DNA from: Psychroserpens mesophilus
Lineage (GTDB): Bacteria > Bacteroidota > Bacteroidia > Flavobacteriales > Flavobacteriaceae
NCBI RefSeq assembly: GCF_000826645.1
Contig: NZ_JXJP01000014.1
Location: forward strand, 62,001 to 126,000
Length of the DNA stretch: 64,000 nt
Reading direction: 5' to 3'
Part shown: one piece after another, positions 42,709-52,848 of the stretch
Layout of the letters: the number at the start of each line of letters is the position of its first letter
Numbering within the stretch: the first letter of the stretch is position 1
Program-made: the position numbers and the translations under genes
The notes under the pieces: generated by a model
What the model saw: only the letters and a program-made list of their open reading frames with translations
What the model was told of the DNA's origin: nothing
Database searches by the model: none

Positions 42709-44061
42709 TTAGTCTTCGTTTTCTGGTTTGATTTTAAAATCTTCCATAAACTTCGTGGTATAATTCCCAGCCAGATAATCTGGATGTTCCATCAATTGTC
42801 TGTGAAAAGGAATGGTTGTTTTAATCCCTTCAATCACGAATTCGTCTAAAGCACGTTTCATTTTGTTGATTGCCTCCTCACGTGTTTGCGCAGTGGTAAT
42901 CAGCTTTGCAATCATAGAATCGTAGTTTGGCGGAATCACATAACCAGCGTAAACATGCGTGTCTAAACGTACACCATGACCACCTGGAGCATGTAATGTT
43001 GTGATGCGCCCTGGCGAAGGTCTAAAGTCGTTAAACGGATCTTCTGCATTGATACGACACTCAATTGAATGTAAGTTAGGCGTGTAGTTTTTACCAGAAA
43101 TTGGCACACCTGCAGCAACTAAAATTTGTTCACGTATTAAATCAAAATCAATGACCTGCTCAGTGATTGGGTGCTCCACCTGAATACGCGTATTCATTTC
43201 CATGAAGTAGAAGTTACGGTGTTTATCTACTAAAAATTCAACCGTTCCCGCACCTTCATATTTAATGTATTCTGCGGCTTTTACGGCTGCATCACCCATT
43301 TTTTTACGTAAGGCTGTGGTCATGAAAGGTGAAGGCACTTCTTCGGTTAATTTTTGGTGACGGCGTTGTATTGAACAGTCACGTTCAGACAGATGACAAG
43401 CTCTTCCAGTAGAATCTCCAACGATCTGGATTTCAATATGACGTGGTTCTTCGATGAGTTTTTCCATGTACATATCGTCGTTACCGAATGCCGCTTTAGA
43501 TTCTGTACGAGCAGACTCCCAAGCCGCTTGTAAATCTTCTGGTTTCCATACGGCACGCATACCTTTTCCACCACCACCAGCAGATGCTTTCAGCATGACT
43601 GGATAACCGGTTTCTTTGGCCAATTTTTTACACTCTTCAAAATCTTCAATGATACCTTCACTACCTGGAACACAAGGCACTCCGGCTGCCAGCATTGTGG
43701 CTTTAGCATTTGCCTTATCTCCCATTCTGTCGATCATCTCTGGAGATGCGCCTATAAATTTGATATCGTGTTCTTCACAGATTTTTGAAAACTTAGCGTT
43801 TTCTGATAGGAATCCGTAACCTGGATGAATGGCATCTGCATTTGTAATTTCTGCAGCTGCGATGATATTTGGTATTTTTAGATATGATTCACTACTTGAA
43901 GGTGGTCCGATACAAACGGCTTCGTCTGCAAATTTCACATGTAAACTTTCGGCATCAGCTGTAGAATAAACTGCAACTGTTTTAATGCCCATTTCTTTAC
44001 AGGTCCTGATAACACGTAATGCTATCTCACCTCTGTTGGCTACTAATATTTTTTTGAACAT
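42709..44061 (-). CDS. accC: Biotin carboxylase subunit of acetyl-CoA carboxylase
   Basis: ATP-grasp biotin carboxylase (450 aa) that carboxylates biotin on AccB, the first step to malonyl-CoA. Visible motifs: [19 protein letters not shown] at the N-terminus, ATP-binding [12 protein letters not shown], the active-site [14 protein letters not shown] and the catalytic KLITTA region. Full length. It follows accB by 82 nt. Malonyl-CoA made here feeds fatty-acid synthesis and, by inference, the type III PKS encoded next door. Confidence 0.95.
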   Translation of the reverse strand: MFKKILVANRGEIALRVIRTCKEMGIKTVAVYSTADAESLHVKFADEAVCIGPPSSSESYLKIPNIIAAAEITNADAIHPGYGFLSENAKFSKICEEHDIKFIGASPEMIDRMGDKANAKATMLAAGVPCVPGSEGIIEDFEECKKLAKETGYPVMLKASAGGGGKGMRAVWKPEDLQAAWESARTESKAAFGNDDMYMEKLIEEPRHIEIQIVGDSTGRACHLSERDCSIQRRHQKLTEEVPSPFMTTALRKKMGDAAVKAAEYIKYEGAGTVEFLVDKHRNFYFMEMNTRIQVEHPITEQVIDFDLIREQILVAAGVPISGKNYTPNLHSIECRINAEDPFNDFRPSPGRITTLHAPGGHGVRLDTHVYAGYVIPPNYDSMIAKLITTAQTREEAINKMKRALDEFVIEGIKTTIPFHRQLMEHPDYLAGNYTTKFMEDFKIKPENED

Positions 44062-44143
44062 AACTTGTATTTTAAAAATTCAATTTCCAAGCACCAAATT
44101 CCAAGAATTGGTTTTGGGATTTGCAGATTGGAATTTTCAATTG

Positions 44144-44629
44144 TTATGATGGATCAACTAAGAATAGTGGTTGATCAAATTCTACTGGAGATGAATCGTC
44201 AACTAAAACCTTGACTATTTTTCCAGACACTTCAGATTCTATTTCATTAAATAGTTTCATGGCTTCAATAACACAAAGTACGTCACCTTCTCCAATAGTA
44301 GATCCAACCTCAACAAACATAGGTTTATCTGGCGATGGCTTACGGTAGAACGTACCGATTATTGGTGATTTAATCGTAATATATTTTGAATCTTCTGCTA
44401 TAGCAGGAGCCGAAGGTGTTGCTTCAGCGGCTGGAGCTGCAGGTGTCGCTGGCATAGCTTGAGCTACTGGCTGATTCATTGGAATTTGCTGAACATAGGT
44501 AGTTGATTCCCCTTTGTCATCAGCACCAGTTTTTATGGTGATTTTAATATCATCCATTTCTAGTTTAACCTCACTTGCACCTGACTTGGCTACAAATTTG
44601 ATTAAGTTCTGAATTTCCTTAATATCCAT
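44144..44629 (-). CDS. accB: Biotin carboxyl carrier protein of acetyl-CoA carboxylase
   Basis: AccB (161 aa). An N-terminal helix ([17 protein letters not shown]) is followed by an Ala/Pro-rich linker (residues about 55-80) and a C-terminal biotinyl domain with the biotinylated Lys in [14 protein letters not shown]. It carries carboxybiotin between AccC and the carboxyltransferase; accA and accD are not in the window. It lies 34 nt behind fabH. Confidence 0.95.
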   Translation of the reverse strand: MDIKEIQNLIKFVAKSGASEVKLEMDDIKITIKTGADDKGESTTYVQQIPMNQPVAQAMPATPAAPAAEATPSAPAIAEDSKYITIKSPIIGTFYRKPSPDKPMFVEVGSTIGEGDVLCVIEAMKLFNEIESEVSGKIVKVLVDDSSPVEFDQPLFLVDPS

Positions 44630-44663
44630 AATTATTTAGTCTTTTAATTAGTTAGTTTAAACG

Positions 44664-45659
44664 TTAGGAATTATAAGCCCATTTCAAATAAATGGAGCCC
44701 CAAGTAAATCCGCCTCCAAACGCTGCGAATATAATTTTATCACCTTTTTTTAATTGTGATTCGTAATCGTGTAATAGTAATGGTAATGTGGCTGAGGTCG
44801 TGTTTCCATACTTATGTATGTTCATCATGACCTTAGCTGGATCTAAAGCTATTCTGTTGGCAGTTGCTTCTATAATACGCTTGTTAGCCTGGTGAGCAGC
44901 TAACCATGAAATATCTTCGTTTGTTAAATTATTTCGTTCTAAAATACGCTCTGTGACGTCAGCCATATTAAAAACGGCATTTTTAAATACTGTTTTTCCT
45001 TCTTGAAACACATAGTGTTTTCCTTCATTAAATGTATCTGCAGTAATTGGATATGAGGATCCACCATAGGTGGCTTGCAAAAATTCTCGCCCTTCACCAT
45101 TACTTCTCAATAATTCGTCTTGTAAACCTAAGCCTTCATGATTGGGTTCAAACAAAACAGCTCCTGCACCATCTCCAAAAATGATACATGTAGCTCTGTC
45201 TTTATAGTTTATAAATGACGAATTTTTATCTGCTCCAATAAGCAATACATTTTTATATTTACCAGATTCAATATAACTTGAAGCGACAGACATTCCGAAG
45301 AGAAAGCTCGAACAAGCAGCTTCTAAATCGAATGAAAACGCATTTGTTGCACCTATGTTAGTTGCTGTAAAAGCTGCGGTTGATGCAGCTTTCATATCTG
45401 GAGTTGCGGTTGCAACAATGACTAATTCTATATCTTTGGGGTCAATTCCTTTTTTATTAATAAGGTCTTTAGCGGCATTTATAGCAAGGAAAGATGTGCC
45501 TTTCCCTTCTTCCTTTAAAATTCTGCGTTCCTTAATTCCTGTACGGGTGGTAATCCATTCATCATTTGTATCGACCATAGTTTCCAAAATTTGGTTGGTC
45601 AATCTATATTCAGGTAAATAAGCTCCTACACCAGTAATTGCAGCTGTTATTTTACTCAT
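44664..45659 (-). CDS. fabH: 3-oxoacyl-ACP synthase III
   Basis: FabH (331 aa) condenses acetyl-CoA (or a branched acyl-CoA) with malonyl-ACP to start fatty-acid synthesis. Catalytic triad: Cys in DLEAACSSFLFGM, His in SWLAAHQANKRII and Asn in HKYGNTTSATLPL. The N-terminal ITGVGAYLPEYRLTN is typical. It begins the fabH-accB-accC operon, with a terminator of rpmF lying upstream in the 180-bp gap. Confidence 0.95.
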   Translation of the reverse strand: MSKITAAITGVGAYLPEYRLTNQILETMVDTNDEWITTRTGIKERRILKEEGKGTSFLAINAAKDLINKKGIDPKDIELVIVATATPDMKAASTAAFTATNIGATNAFSFDLEAACSSFLFGMSVASSYIESGKYKNVLLIGADKNSSFINYKDRATCIIFGDGAGAVLFEPNHEGLGLQDELLRSNGEGREFLQATYGGSSYPITADTFNEGKHYVFQEGKTVFKNAVFNMADVTERILERNNLTNEDISWLAAHQANKRIIEATANRIALDPAKVMMNIHKYGNTTSATLPLLLHDYESQLKKGDKIIFAAFGGGFTWGSIYLKWAYNS

Positions 45660-45790
45660 ATTGTGATATTAAAAACAGTCCTAAAAAGACAAAAATCGTC
45701 AAAAAACGGTAAAATTTTAATGAATTTACTAAATTTTGAACGAATATGACGCAAATTAAGTCGTTTTTAAGACTTATAGAAATTAAACAT

Positions 45791-45818
45791 AAAAAAAACG
45801 CTCATTACTGAGCGTTTT
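45791..45818 (-). terminator. Rho-independent terminator after rpmF
   Basis: AAAACGCTCA and TGAGCGTTTT form a perfect 10-bp stem with a four-base loop. On the minus strand it is followed by a T-run (A at 45791-45798). It separates rpmF from fabH. Confidence 0.9.
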
Positions 45819-45838
45819 ATTATATGCATGCATAATAC

Positions 45839-46042
45839 TTATGCTAAATTTTCTTCTTTTTCTGAATTGTCAATTAACACTTGACCTCTGTAATATAATT
45901 TACCTTCATGCCAGTGAGCTCTGTGGTAAAGGTGTGCTTCTCCTGTTGTAGGACAAGTAGCAATTGTAGGAACAGATGCTTTATAATGTGTTCTTCTTTT
46001 GTCTCTTCTTGTTCTAGATATTTTTCTTTTAGGATGTGCCAT
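45839..46042 (-). CDS. rpmF: 50S ribosomal protein L32
   Basis: L32 (67 aa) with the conserved basic start [20 protein letters not shown] and a C-terminal YYRGQVLI. Of the zinc ribbon only one Cys ([16 protein letters not shown]) remains, with His residues following, so a C-minus or altered form. It follows the DUF177 gene by 8 nt, the usual yceD-rpmF pairing. Confidence 0.96.
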   Translation of the reverse strand: MAHPKRKISRTRRDKRRTHYKASVPTIATCPTTGEAHLYHRAHWHEGKLYYRGQVLIDNSEKEENLA

Positions 46043-46050
46043 TTTATATG

Positions 46051-46605
46051 TTATTTATCCGTTAATAGTTTTTTTAATGTATTCCAACGAGGATCTATAC
46101 CCTCTGATGTTTCTTCTTTCTCTTCTAAGCCTTTTGGGCTTAACTCTTCTAATTTTTTAAGTATGTCTGAATCTAACGTTCCGTCTTCAACTCCAGGATG
46201 TATTCGCTTTGCAGGCATCGACAATATGATTAATTCATATATATATTGCGCCACATTAATTTCGTACTCACCATGAGGTAGAATAACAATGTCTTCAAAA
46301 TCGTCATTGTATTCATCTCCAAACTTTACAACTAAGTCAAACGTTCCGTTTATGTCCTGATTGTAAGGTTCATTTGTGATGTCGCAATTGACATTTACAC
46401 TACCTGAAACTTGAAAATGTAATTCTAATAGCGTTGTTTTCTTTTCAAAAACCAACTCTGTTTTTACATCTACATCATTAAAATCATCATACTCAAAATG
46501 TTCAAAGAACTTTTTATCAATCTGATAATCAAAATGGTGCTTTCCTATTTTGAGACCAACATAAGGTATGGTATAGTCTTTTAAGGGCTTCATCATCGCA
46601 TTCAT
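46051..46605 (-). CDS. DUF177 (YceD) domain protein
   Basis: A 184-aa YceD/DUF177 protein, the common partner of rpmF. In other bacteria and plastids the family is needed for 23S rRNA accumulation. The central [20 protein letters not shown] carries the single conserved Cys of the family, and an acidic C-terminus ([18 protein letters not shown]) follows. The start was set at the ATG at 46605 rather than the longer frame to 46659, because conserved sequence ([14 protein letters not shown]) begins right after it. Confidence 0.88.
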   Translation of the reverse strand: MNAMMKPLKDYTIPYVGLKIGKHHFDYQIDKKFFEHFEYDDFNDVDVKTELVFEKKTTLLELHFQVSGSVNVNCDITNEPYNQDINGTFDLVVKFGDEYNDDFEDIVILPHGEYEINVAQYIYELIILSMPAKRIHPGVEDGTLDSDILKKLEELSPKGLEEKEETSEGIDPRWNTLKKLLTDK

Positions 46606-46666
46606 TTTGAGCCTGCAAATATATACATTTTTTATTAACTTATAACACCTTATAAACAAAAATTGT

Positions 46667-47713
46667 TTATATCTTTTTAGGTCTCGGTTTTAAAGGATTT
46701 TTAGAGATGGTTTCGTATTCATTTCGATTCTTGAAAATTTGAATGGCAGTAAAAACCGCTTCTTTAAATGAACTATTGTCCGCTTCGCCTTTGCCAGCGA
46801 TTTCAAAAGCAGTCCCATGATCTGGAGATGTTCTAACCCTATTAAGGCCTGCCGTGTAATTAACACCGCTTCCAAAGGCTATAGTTTTAAAAGGAATTAG
46901 GCCTTGATCGTGGTAGGCGGCAATTACAGCGTCAAAGTTCTTATAATTACCAGAACCAAAAAAGCTATCAGCCGAATATGGTCCATACACCAGTTTTTTG
47001 TTGTCTCTTATTTTTTCTAAGGTAGGCTTTAATATGTTTTCATCTTCATTACCAATCACACCATTATCTCCAGCATGCGGATTAATTCCGAGGACTGCAA
47101 TTTTAGGTTTACTGATTCTAAAGTCTTTAACCAATGAATTATAGACCGTATCTATTTTTTCTTTTATGAGTTCGGACGTGATATGTACTGGAACATCTTT
47201 AACCGGAACATGATCTGTAAGCAAACCTACTTTCAGGTTTTCAGTCACCATAAACATGAGACTTTTTCCTCCCAGTTTTTCTGCTAAATAATTAGTATGA
47301 CCTGGAAACTTAAAACTTTCAGATTGTATATTATGTTTATGAATTGGCGCAGTTACCAATACATCTATGGCTTCGTTTTTTAATGCTTCCGTTGCTTTCT
47401 CTAAAGATTTAACGGAATACTCACCAATGACTGTGTTTTCTTCTCCAAAATTGATAGTTACATTTTCTTTCCAAACGTTGAGTACATTAACCTTGCCTTC
47501 AACGATTTGATCGGTATGGTTAATTCCGTGGAAATTAATAGCGCTATTAAAATGCTTTTTGAAAAAAGACATTGTTTTTATTGAAGCAAAAATAACTGGT
47601 GTACAAAATTCCAGCATTCTAGCATCTTCAAACGTTTTTATAATAATTTCTGAACCAATCCCATTAAGATCTCCAATTGAAATTCCTAATTTTATTTTAC
47701 TATCTTTCTTCAT
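46667..47713 (-). CDS. pdxA: 4-hydroxythreonine-4-phosphate dehydrogenase
   Basis: PdxA (348 aa) oxidises 4-hydroxythreonine-4-phosphate in pyridoxal-5'-phosphate synthesis. Motifs: KIKLGISIGDLNGIGSEIII at the N-terminus, TAPIHKHNIQ, GHTNYLAEKLGG (metal His), NPHAGDNGVIGNE, AYHDQGLIPFK (metal His) and RTSPDHGTAFEIAGKG. The ATG at 47713 was chosen over one ten codons upstream. PLP made here is the cofactor of Alr. Divergent from ribE. Confidence 0.94.
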   Translation of the reverse strand: MKKDSKIKLGISIGDLNGIGSEIIIKTFEDARMLEFCTPVIFASIKTMSFFKKHFNSAINFHGINHTDQIVEGKVNVLNVWKENVTINFGEENTVIGEYSVKSLEKATEALKNEAIDVLVTAPIHKHNIQSESFKFPGHTNYLAEKLGGKSLMFMVTENLKVGLLTDHVPVKDVPVHITSELIKEKIDTVYNSLVKDFRISKPKIAVLGINPHAGDNGVIGNEDENILKPTLEKIRDNKKLVYGPYSADSFFGSGNYKNFDAVIAAYHDQGLIPFKTIAFGSGVNYTAGLNRVRTSPDHGTAFEIAGKGEADNSSFKEAVFTAIQIFKNRNEYETISKNPLKPRPKKI

Positions 47714-47799
47714 GTCATGACTCTTATTTGTTAGCAAATTCAATCGCTTTATTTACTAAAAATTATAAGCTGTATTAATTAAATCCTATCTTTTGTCCG

Positions 47800-47807
47800 T
47801 ATTTTTG
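47800..47807 (+). promoter_or_regulatory. Candidate -7 box of ribE
   Basis: TATTTTTG matches TAnnTTTG and lies 31 nt before the ATG. No clear TTTG is seen at -33. I see no FMN-riboswitch-like structure in the 125-bp gap. Confidence 0.45.
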
Positions 47808-47838
47808 TGATTACAAATTTAACCATTTAATTGACATT

Positions 47839-48438
47839 ATGTTTACAGGTATTATTGAAGATTTAGGCACCGTGATTAAATTAGAAAGAGAACAAGAAAA
47901 CCTTCATCTGACCTTTCAATCTAAAATCACAAAGGAATTAAAAATTGACCAAAGTGTGGCTCACAATGGTATTTGTTTAACTGTAGTTCATATTGAAGAT
48001 GATACATATACAGTTACAGCAATAAAAGAAACATTAGATAAGACAAATCTTGGTAGTATAAAAACTGGGAATCAGGTCAATATTGAACGTGCTATGAAAC
48101 TTGGAGACAGGCTTGACGGTCACATTGTGCAAGGCCATGTTGATCAGACTGCGATTTGCCAATCTGTAAATGAATCTGATGGAAGTTGGTTATTTACATT
48201 TGAATACGATAGTGCTCTGAACAATATCACCATTGAAAAAGGATCAATTACTGTGAATGGGGTTAGTTTAACTGTCGTGAATTCTGAAAGAAATACCTTT
48301 AGCGTCGCTATAATTCCTTATACGTATGAACATACTAATTTTAATACATTTACCGAAGGAACTGTTGTCAACTTAGAATTTGATGTGGTTGGGAAATATA
48401 TAAAAAAATTATACGATTTGAATAAAATCGCTACTTAG
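47839..48438 (+). CDS. ribE: Riboflavin synthase (alpha subunit type)
   Basis: A 199-aa homotrimeric riboflavin synthase that dismutates 6,7-dimethyl-8-ribityllumazine to riboflavin. Two lumazine-binding repeats: MFTGIIEDLGTV...VAHNGICLTVV and GHIVQGHVDQTA...GSITVNGVSLTVV. Both halves are complete. Its 3' end overlaps the convergent small gene by 4 nt. Confidence 0.95.
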   Translation: MFTGIIEDLGTVIKLEREQENLHLTFQSKITKELKIDQSVAHNGICLTVVHIEDDTYTVTAIKETLDKTNLGSIKTGNQVNIERAMKLGDRLDGHIVQGHVDQTAICQSVNESDGSWLFTFEYDSALNNITIEKGSITVNGVSLTVVNSERNTFSVAIIPYTYEHTNFNTFTEGTVVNLEFDVVGKYIKKLYDLNKIAT

Positions 48439-48638
48439 CGTTTAGAGAATTTAAACCTTTTAATCACACCATATATAAGGGCAATTACTAATAAAATAGG
48501 TAAAAAATCATCTATTGGTAAACCTGGTGGTGGTGGTGGTACAGGAGGTGGAGGCGAACCATCAGGTTGCGCATTACATACAAAACTTATTAATACAAAT
48601 AAGATTGAGGCTAGATATTTCCTGTTTTGTATTTTCAT
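48435..48638 (-). CDS. Small exported protein with PID-CTERM-like sorting tail
   Basis: A 67-aa protein made of a signal peptide (residues 1-23, SILFVLISFVCNAQ), a proline-rich linker (SPPPPVPPPPPGLP), the tripeptide PID, one hydrophobic helix (LPILLVIALIYGVIK) and a basic end (RFKFSKR). This resembles the PID-CTERM type of C-terminal sorting signal known in Flavobacteriia. There is almost no passenger domain. The start was set at the second ATG (48638), directly before the signal peptide; an ATG 12 codons upstream exists. Confidence 0.65.
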   Translation of the reverse strand: MKIQNRKYLASILFVLISFVCNAQPDGSPPPPVPPPPPGLPIDDFLPILLVIALIYGVIKRFKFSKR

Positions 48639-48928
48639 TAGGCGGTAAAAGTATAAAAAAAACTGTGTCAACAAAATAAAATATGAAAACTACGCATTAA
48701 AAGACGAAAATTATCGATGAAATGTAATCTTTTATCTTAAAAACGTTAAAATTTTACTAATGTCAAATATATGCTTTTTTGACATAATTAAAAGTAATTC
48801 AGCATTATTTTAGTTTTAACACCTTGTTATAATGTCGTTTACTTTTGCTATATATACGATATTGTTTACACTTTGGTTTTATTTATATAATTTAAAAATT
48901 CGAATTTTATTATAATAGTATATGCATT

Positions 48929-49678
48929 TTATCTATGCATTTGATCTAAAACATCAATAACTTCCGCTTTTTTTCGTACCGAAACCGGAACATTATTTCC
49001 ATTTTTGAGCAGTAAATAACCTCCATCAGTCTTTATAAAGGCACTAATAAATTGTAGATTCACTAAGTGGCTTTGGTGAACCCTTAAAAACCCATAAGGT
49101 TTTAAGAGATCTGCAAAATACTTTAAGGTTTTAGTGACAAATATCTTCTTATCATCTTGGAGAAAAAACATGGTATTGTTACTGTCTGACTCACAACGAA
49201 TAATATCGTCGAGATTAACAATAATAATCTTATCCAAAGTGTGCAAAGAAATTTTATCAGGCTTTTTATCGGGTGAGTTTAAAGTTTGTTTTAGAATCTC
49301 AAGCCGCTCTTTATTAGGCTGAATCTGCTGTTTTGCTTTCTCTATAGCTTTTGATAATTCTTCTTGTGCATAGGGCTTTAAAACATAATCTATTGCTGCG
49401 AACTTGAAGGCTTTTATAGCAAATTCATCACTAGCTGTTACAAAAATAATTTTTGATTTTAAATCTGGAAAAATCTCCAGAATATCAAACCCAGTACCAT
49501 CACCTAACATAATGTCTAAAAATAAAATATCTGGTTCTTTGTTACGAAGTACTTTTGCGGCTTCAACAACACTTTTGGCTGTGTCTGTAATTTTAATCTC
49601 AGGATGATGCTTTTCGATATCACTTCTTAAAAGCTGCATTGCATCCATTAAATCTTCTACTATGATTGCTGTTAACAT
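48929..49678 (-). CDS. LytTR-family response regulator
   Basis: A 249-aa transcription regulator. Residues 1-120 are a receiver domain with the phospho-acceptor Asp55 (ILFLDIMLGDG), the acidic pocket (VEDL) and the Lys of DYVLKPY. The C-terminal about 100 residues are a LytTR DNA-binding domain (IIRCESDSNNTMFFL; LKPYGFLRVHQSHLVNLQFI). It starts 2 nt after the histidine kinase stop, so kinase and regulator form a pair. The 290-bp gap downstream of it (48639-48928) is AT-rich with nothing recognisable. Confidence 0.92.
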   Translation of the reverse strand: MLTAIIVEDLMDAMQLLRSDIEKHHPEIKITDTAKSVVEAAKVLRNKEPDILFLDIMLGDGTGFDILEIFPDLKSKIIFVTASDEFAIKAFKFAAIDYVLKPYAQEELSKAIEKAKQQIQPNKERLEILKQTLNSPDKKPDKISLHTLDKIIIVNLDDIIRCESDSNNTMFFLQDDKKIFVTKTLKYFADLLKPYGFLRVHQSHLVNLQFISAFIKTDGGYLLLKNGNNVPVSVRKKAEVIDVLDQMHR

Positions 49679-49680
49679 AT

Positions 49681-52600
49681 TTAATAATCGGTTTCCAACG
49701 GAAGTTTAAATTCTATCATTGTACCTTTAACTATTCCGTTGTCTTGTTTTAGTTCTGTTATTTTTAAAGCCTCTTTTCCTGAAATAGATTCTAGTCGTTC
49801 TCTGGTTACTTTAAGTGCCATGGATTGATGATCGGTTTTTGGTTTTTGTTGTTGGGAATTATAAATTCCAATGCCATTATCTAAAATAGTTACTTTTAGT
49901 GTGTCTTTTAGAGTTTCAAACTGTACTTTGAGTTGTCCTTTTCTAGAACCTTTAATAATACCATGCCTAATAGCGTTTTCAACGAACGGCTGAATTAACA
50001 TTGGAGGAATGAGGATTTCTTCAACGTCCATATCTGTTTTCAAAATTATATCATACTCAAAAGGATCTTCAGCCATTAAACGTTCAACCTCAATGTAATG
50101 TTTCAATGTTTTAATTTCTTGGTCCAGACTAATTTTATCCTTTCTGGAGTTTACTAAGGTCTCTCTTAAAAGTATTGCAAAACTATTTACGGTATCATTC
50201 ATTTTATCAGGCTTATTTGGTGCCATAGCCTTAATTCCGTTGAGAACATTGAAAATGAAATGAGGATTCATTTGCAAACGTAACGCTTTCTGTTCAAGGG
50301 TTAACAAATGGTTTTCTAACTGAAGCCGCTCTTGTTCTTTTATATTTTTATACTTCAAGCGTTTTATATAATATAATATTAAAACAAGAAGTATTACAAT
50401 TGCAACAGCTATGAGCAACCATTGAAACCATATTTTTTTATAAAGAGGTCTTTCAATATGAAATAAAAATTGTACCGGATCGCTTTCCAGCCATCTGTAA
50501 TTTCTGGATTGTACGTTAAACTGATGTGCACCATAGTTAAGTTCAGAAAAATCCTGCGTATTATGGGTTGACCAAGGACTCCAATCGCTGTCATTCAATT
50601 TAAAACGATACTCAATTCCGTTTGGATGATCTACATCAATACTTTTATACGAAAAACTTACTTGTCTTTGGTCTGGTTTCAACCTCAACACCTTATTTGA
50701 ATTGCTCCAGAGGGATAAATTAATGGTATCAACGCTTTTGTAAGCTACTTTTACATCTTCTAAAAAAAGGCCAGGTTGTTTCAAATTAAGATTGATATCT
50801 GCTGGCTGATATTCTGTCAAACCATTTATAGCTCCAAACCACAAATGACCATTCGAATCTTTATCGACTGCATTCAAACAGGTTTCAATTCCTAAAAATC
50901 CATCATTTTTCCCAAAGAAATAAACATCAATAATTTCGTGATCTTTACTTAGCTCTATCTTATCTACTCCTTGTTCTGAACCAGTCCAAAGATAGCCTTG
51001 ATTATCAAAAATAAGTTGATACACATTTTCTGAAGATAAGGTTTTAGCGCCTTTTAATTTTTTAAACACACTAAAATTAGAGTCTTCAGACCACCAAACA
51101 CCATTGCCTGCAGTTCCTAAAAAAACAGTTTCATTTTGAACCACTATTGAATTGATTGCTATATTTTGATCTAAAACCAATCCTAAATGCGTAATTTCAT
51201 TATCTTTTAAATAGCCTATATGTCCATTTTGAGTTGCGTACCAAAGTCGGTTATAATTGTCTTTTACCAGATCTTTAATGTATAAATCTTCTATACCCTC
51301 AAACCCTGAATAGGTTTTGTAAATGTTCAAATTATCTAATTTTGGATTGTAACTAAATTTTACAATTCCGCTGGAATAAGTCGCAGCCCAAAGGGTGTCA
51401 TTTTCGATATGAATTTTTCTAATCCAATCAAAAGGAAAACTAGTTTCTGAATTGAATACTTTAGTTACAGCATGCTCAACAGGAAATTTTGTTTTCCTGT
51501 TATTTAAGGTATCTAAAACCATGGAATCAAGTTGTACTTTACCCTTAAACAGGATGCCTTTGCCGTCTGATCCAGCCCAAATATTTCCGTTTTTATCACT
51601 AGTAATCGTTTTTATTTTAACTTGAGAAAAGTTCTCTGGTAAGTCTACATTATGAATTCCCATATCATCAATGCGCATCAAACCAGCTTCAGCGTTTGAA
51701 ATCCATAATTCGTTTCCTTGATGATGAACGGCATAAATTCGGTTTCCTTTTAAACCTGTATCTGTACTATAATGCTTAAAGTTATTTTGATAGTATTTAT
51801 ACAATCCACCTCCAGAAGTTCCAATCCAGATGTTGCCTTTCTGATCTGACAATACTTCTCTTACATGAGATGTTGAAAGTCCGTTAGAGCCTTTAATTGT
51901 AAAAAGTTCATTATAGTTTTCTGTATCAATTACAGTTACACCTTTATTATCGGTTGCAACCCAGAGTTGATTACTGTTTTGAATCGATATACTATTTATT
52001 CGAAATGGTTCCCGAATTAAATCGGCATCTTCAAAATTTTGGTCTTCTATTACCAGTATGCCAGTATTGAATGTTGCTGCAAAAAGTTTAGAGCCTAAAA
52101 GTGCAAGTCCGATATATTCATTAAAATCAAGTTGCTCAATCGTTTTGGCTTCTGAATGAAGCGCACTCAATTTCCAGAGTCCGTTACTCGTTGCAAGCCA
52201 GTAATAATTGCCATCAAAAACCAAATCATTGATTGGACTATTATTGATATTAGAGTGCAATTCTATTTTCTCTACGGAACGATTCTTCAACAGTTTATAA
52301 AGTCCGTTATCAGTAAGCACGTAAACCGTTTGACCAAATTTAAGTATGTCGTTTACCTGTGGACAATCAATATTATGAAAGATCTCTTTAACCTTAATAG
52401 ATAGACCTTTCTTGGTTCCTAGGTATAGCGTATCTCCGGATGCTTTAATGGTTTGAATATAATTAGATGCTAAGCCGTTATTTGTATTAAATACCATAAA
52501 ATTATTACCATCAAAACGCGCTAGTCCACCTCCTTGAGTACCAACCCATAAATAGCCTTTGCCATCTAATGTAATGGCATAAACCTGAGATTGTGGTAAA

Positions 52601-52728
52601 CCGTCTTCTAAGGTATAAGCTCTAAGCTGTTTATTCTGAGATTGTATAGAGGCTACAATCAACAAACAGATTAAAGAAAGGTAATATGATAAATTAGGTT
52701 TCAATATGCTATAACTATCTAAGTGCAA
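49681..52728 (-). CDS. Propeller-domain sensor histidine kinase (LytS/YehU type)
   Basis: A 1015-aa membrane sensor. After an N-terminal hydrophobic segment come about fourteen two-component-regulator-propeller repeats (e.g. GYLWVGTQGGGLARFDG; GNIWIGTSGGGLYKY; NLWFG-type) in the periplasm, then a Y_Y_Y domain (about 685-755; GIEYRFKLNDSDWSPW), one TM helix (about 765-790) and a cytoplasmic kinase. The phospho-accepting His823 is in LQMNPHFIFNVLNGI, and the ATPase N-box is PPMLIQPFVENAIRHGI. The ligand is unknown. Confidence 0.9.
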   Translation of the reverse strand: MHLDSYSILKPNLSYYLSLICLLIVASIQSQNKQLRAYTLEDGLPQSQVYAITLDGKGYLWVGTQGGGLARFDGNNFMVFNTNNGLASNYIQTIKASGDTLYLGTKKGLSIKVKEIFHNIDCPQVNDILKFGQTVYVLTDNGLYKLLKNRSVEKIELHSNINNSPINDLVFDGNYYWLATSNGLWKLSALHSEAKTIEQLDFNEYIGLALLGSKLFAATFNTGILVIEDQNFEDADLIREPFRINSISIQNSNQLWVATDNKGVTVIDTENYNELFTIKGSNGLSTSHVREVLSDQKGNIWIGTSGGGLYKYYQNNFKHYSTDTGLKGNRIYAVHHQGNELWISNAEAGLMRIDDMGIHNVDLPENFSQVKIKTITSDKNGNIWAGSDGKGILFKGKVQLDSMVLDTLNNRKTKFPVEHAVTKVFNSETSFPFDWIRKIHIENDTLWAATYSSGIVKFSYNPKLDNLNIYKTYSGFEGIEDLYIKDLVKDNYNRLWYATQNGHIGYLKDNEITHLGLVLDQNIAINSIVVQNETVFLGTAGNGVWWSEDSNFSVFKKLKGAKTLSSENVYQLIFDNQGYLWTGSEQGVDKIELSKDHEIIDVYFFGKNDGFLGIETCLNAVDKDSNGHLWFGAINGLTEYQPADINLNLKQPGLFLEDVKVAYKSVDTINLSLWSNSNKVLRLKPDQRQVSFSYKSIDVDHPNGIEYRFKLNDSDWSPWSTHNTQDFSELNYGAHQFNVQSRNYRWLESDPVQFLFHIERPLYKKIWFQWLLIAVAIVILLVLILYYIKRLKYKNIKEQERLQLENHLLTLEQKALRLQMNPHFIFNVLNGIKAMAPNKPDKMNDTVNSFAILLRETLVNSRKDKISLDQEIKTLKHYIEVERLMAEDPFEYDIILKTDMDVEEILIPPMLIQPFVENAIRHGIIKGSRKGQLKVQFETLKDTLKVTILDNGIGIYNSQQQKPKTDHQSMALKVTRERLESISGKEALKITELKQDNGIVKGTMIEFKLPLETDY

Positions 52729-52781
52729 CTTACAATTTTGAACGCAGTTTTGAGTATTGAAGTATATACATTTTTCAGATT

Positions 52782-52817
52782 AAAAAAAGCGCTACGCTCT
52801 TTAAAGAAACGCAGCGC
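52782..52817 (-). terminator. Terminator after the SH3-domain gene
   Basis: On the minus strand GCGCTGCGTTTCTTT pairs with AAAGAGCGTAGCGC and runs into seven T (A at 52782-52788 on plus). It separates the SH3 gene from the kinase-regulator operon. Confidence 0.8.
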
Positions 52818-52848
52818 CCAAAACATCAACTACAATAGTGCTTTAATT

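Noticed and set aside
47714-47838. FMN riboswitch upstream of ribE
   Set aside because: The 125-bp gap is AT-rich and lacks the conserved RFN-element stems.
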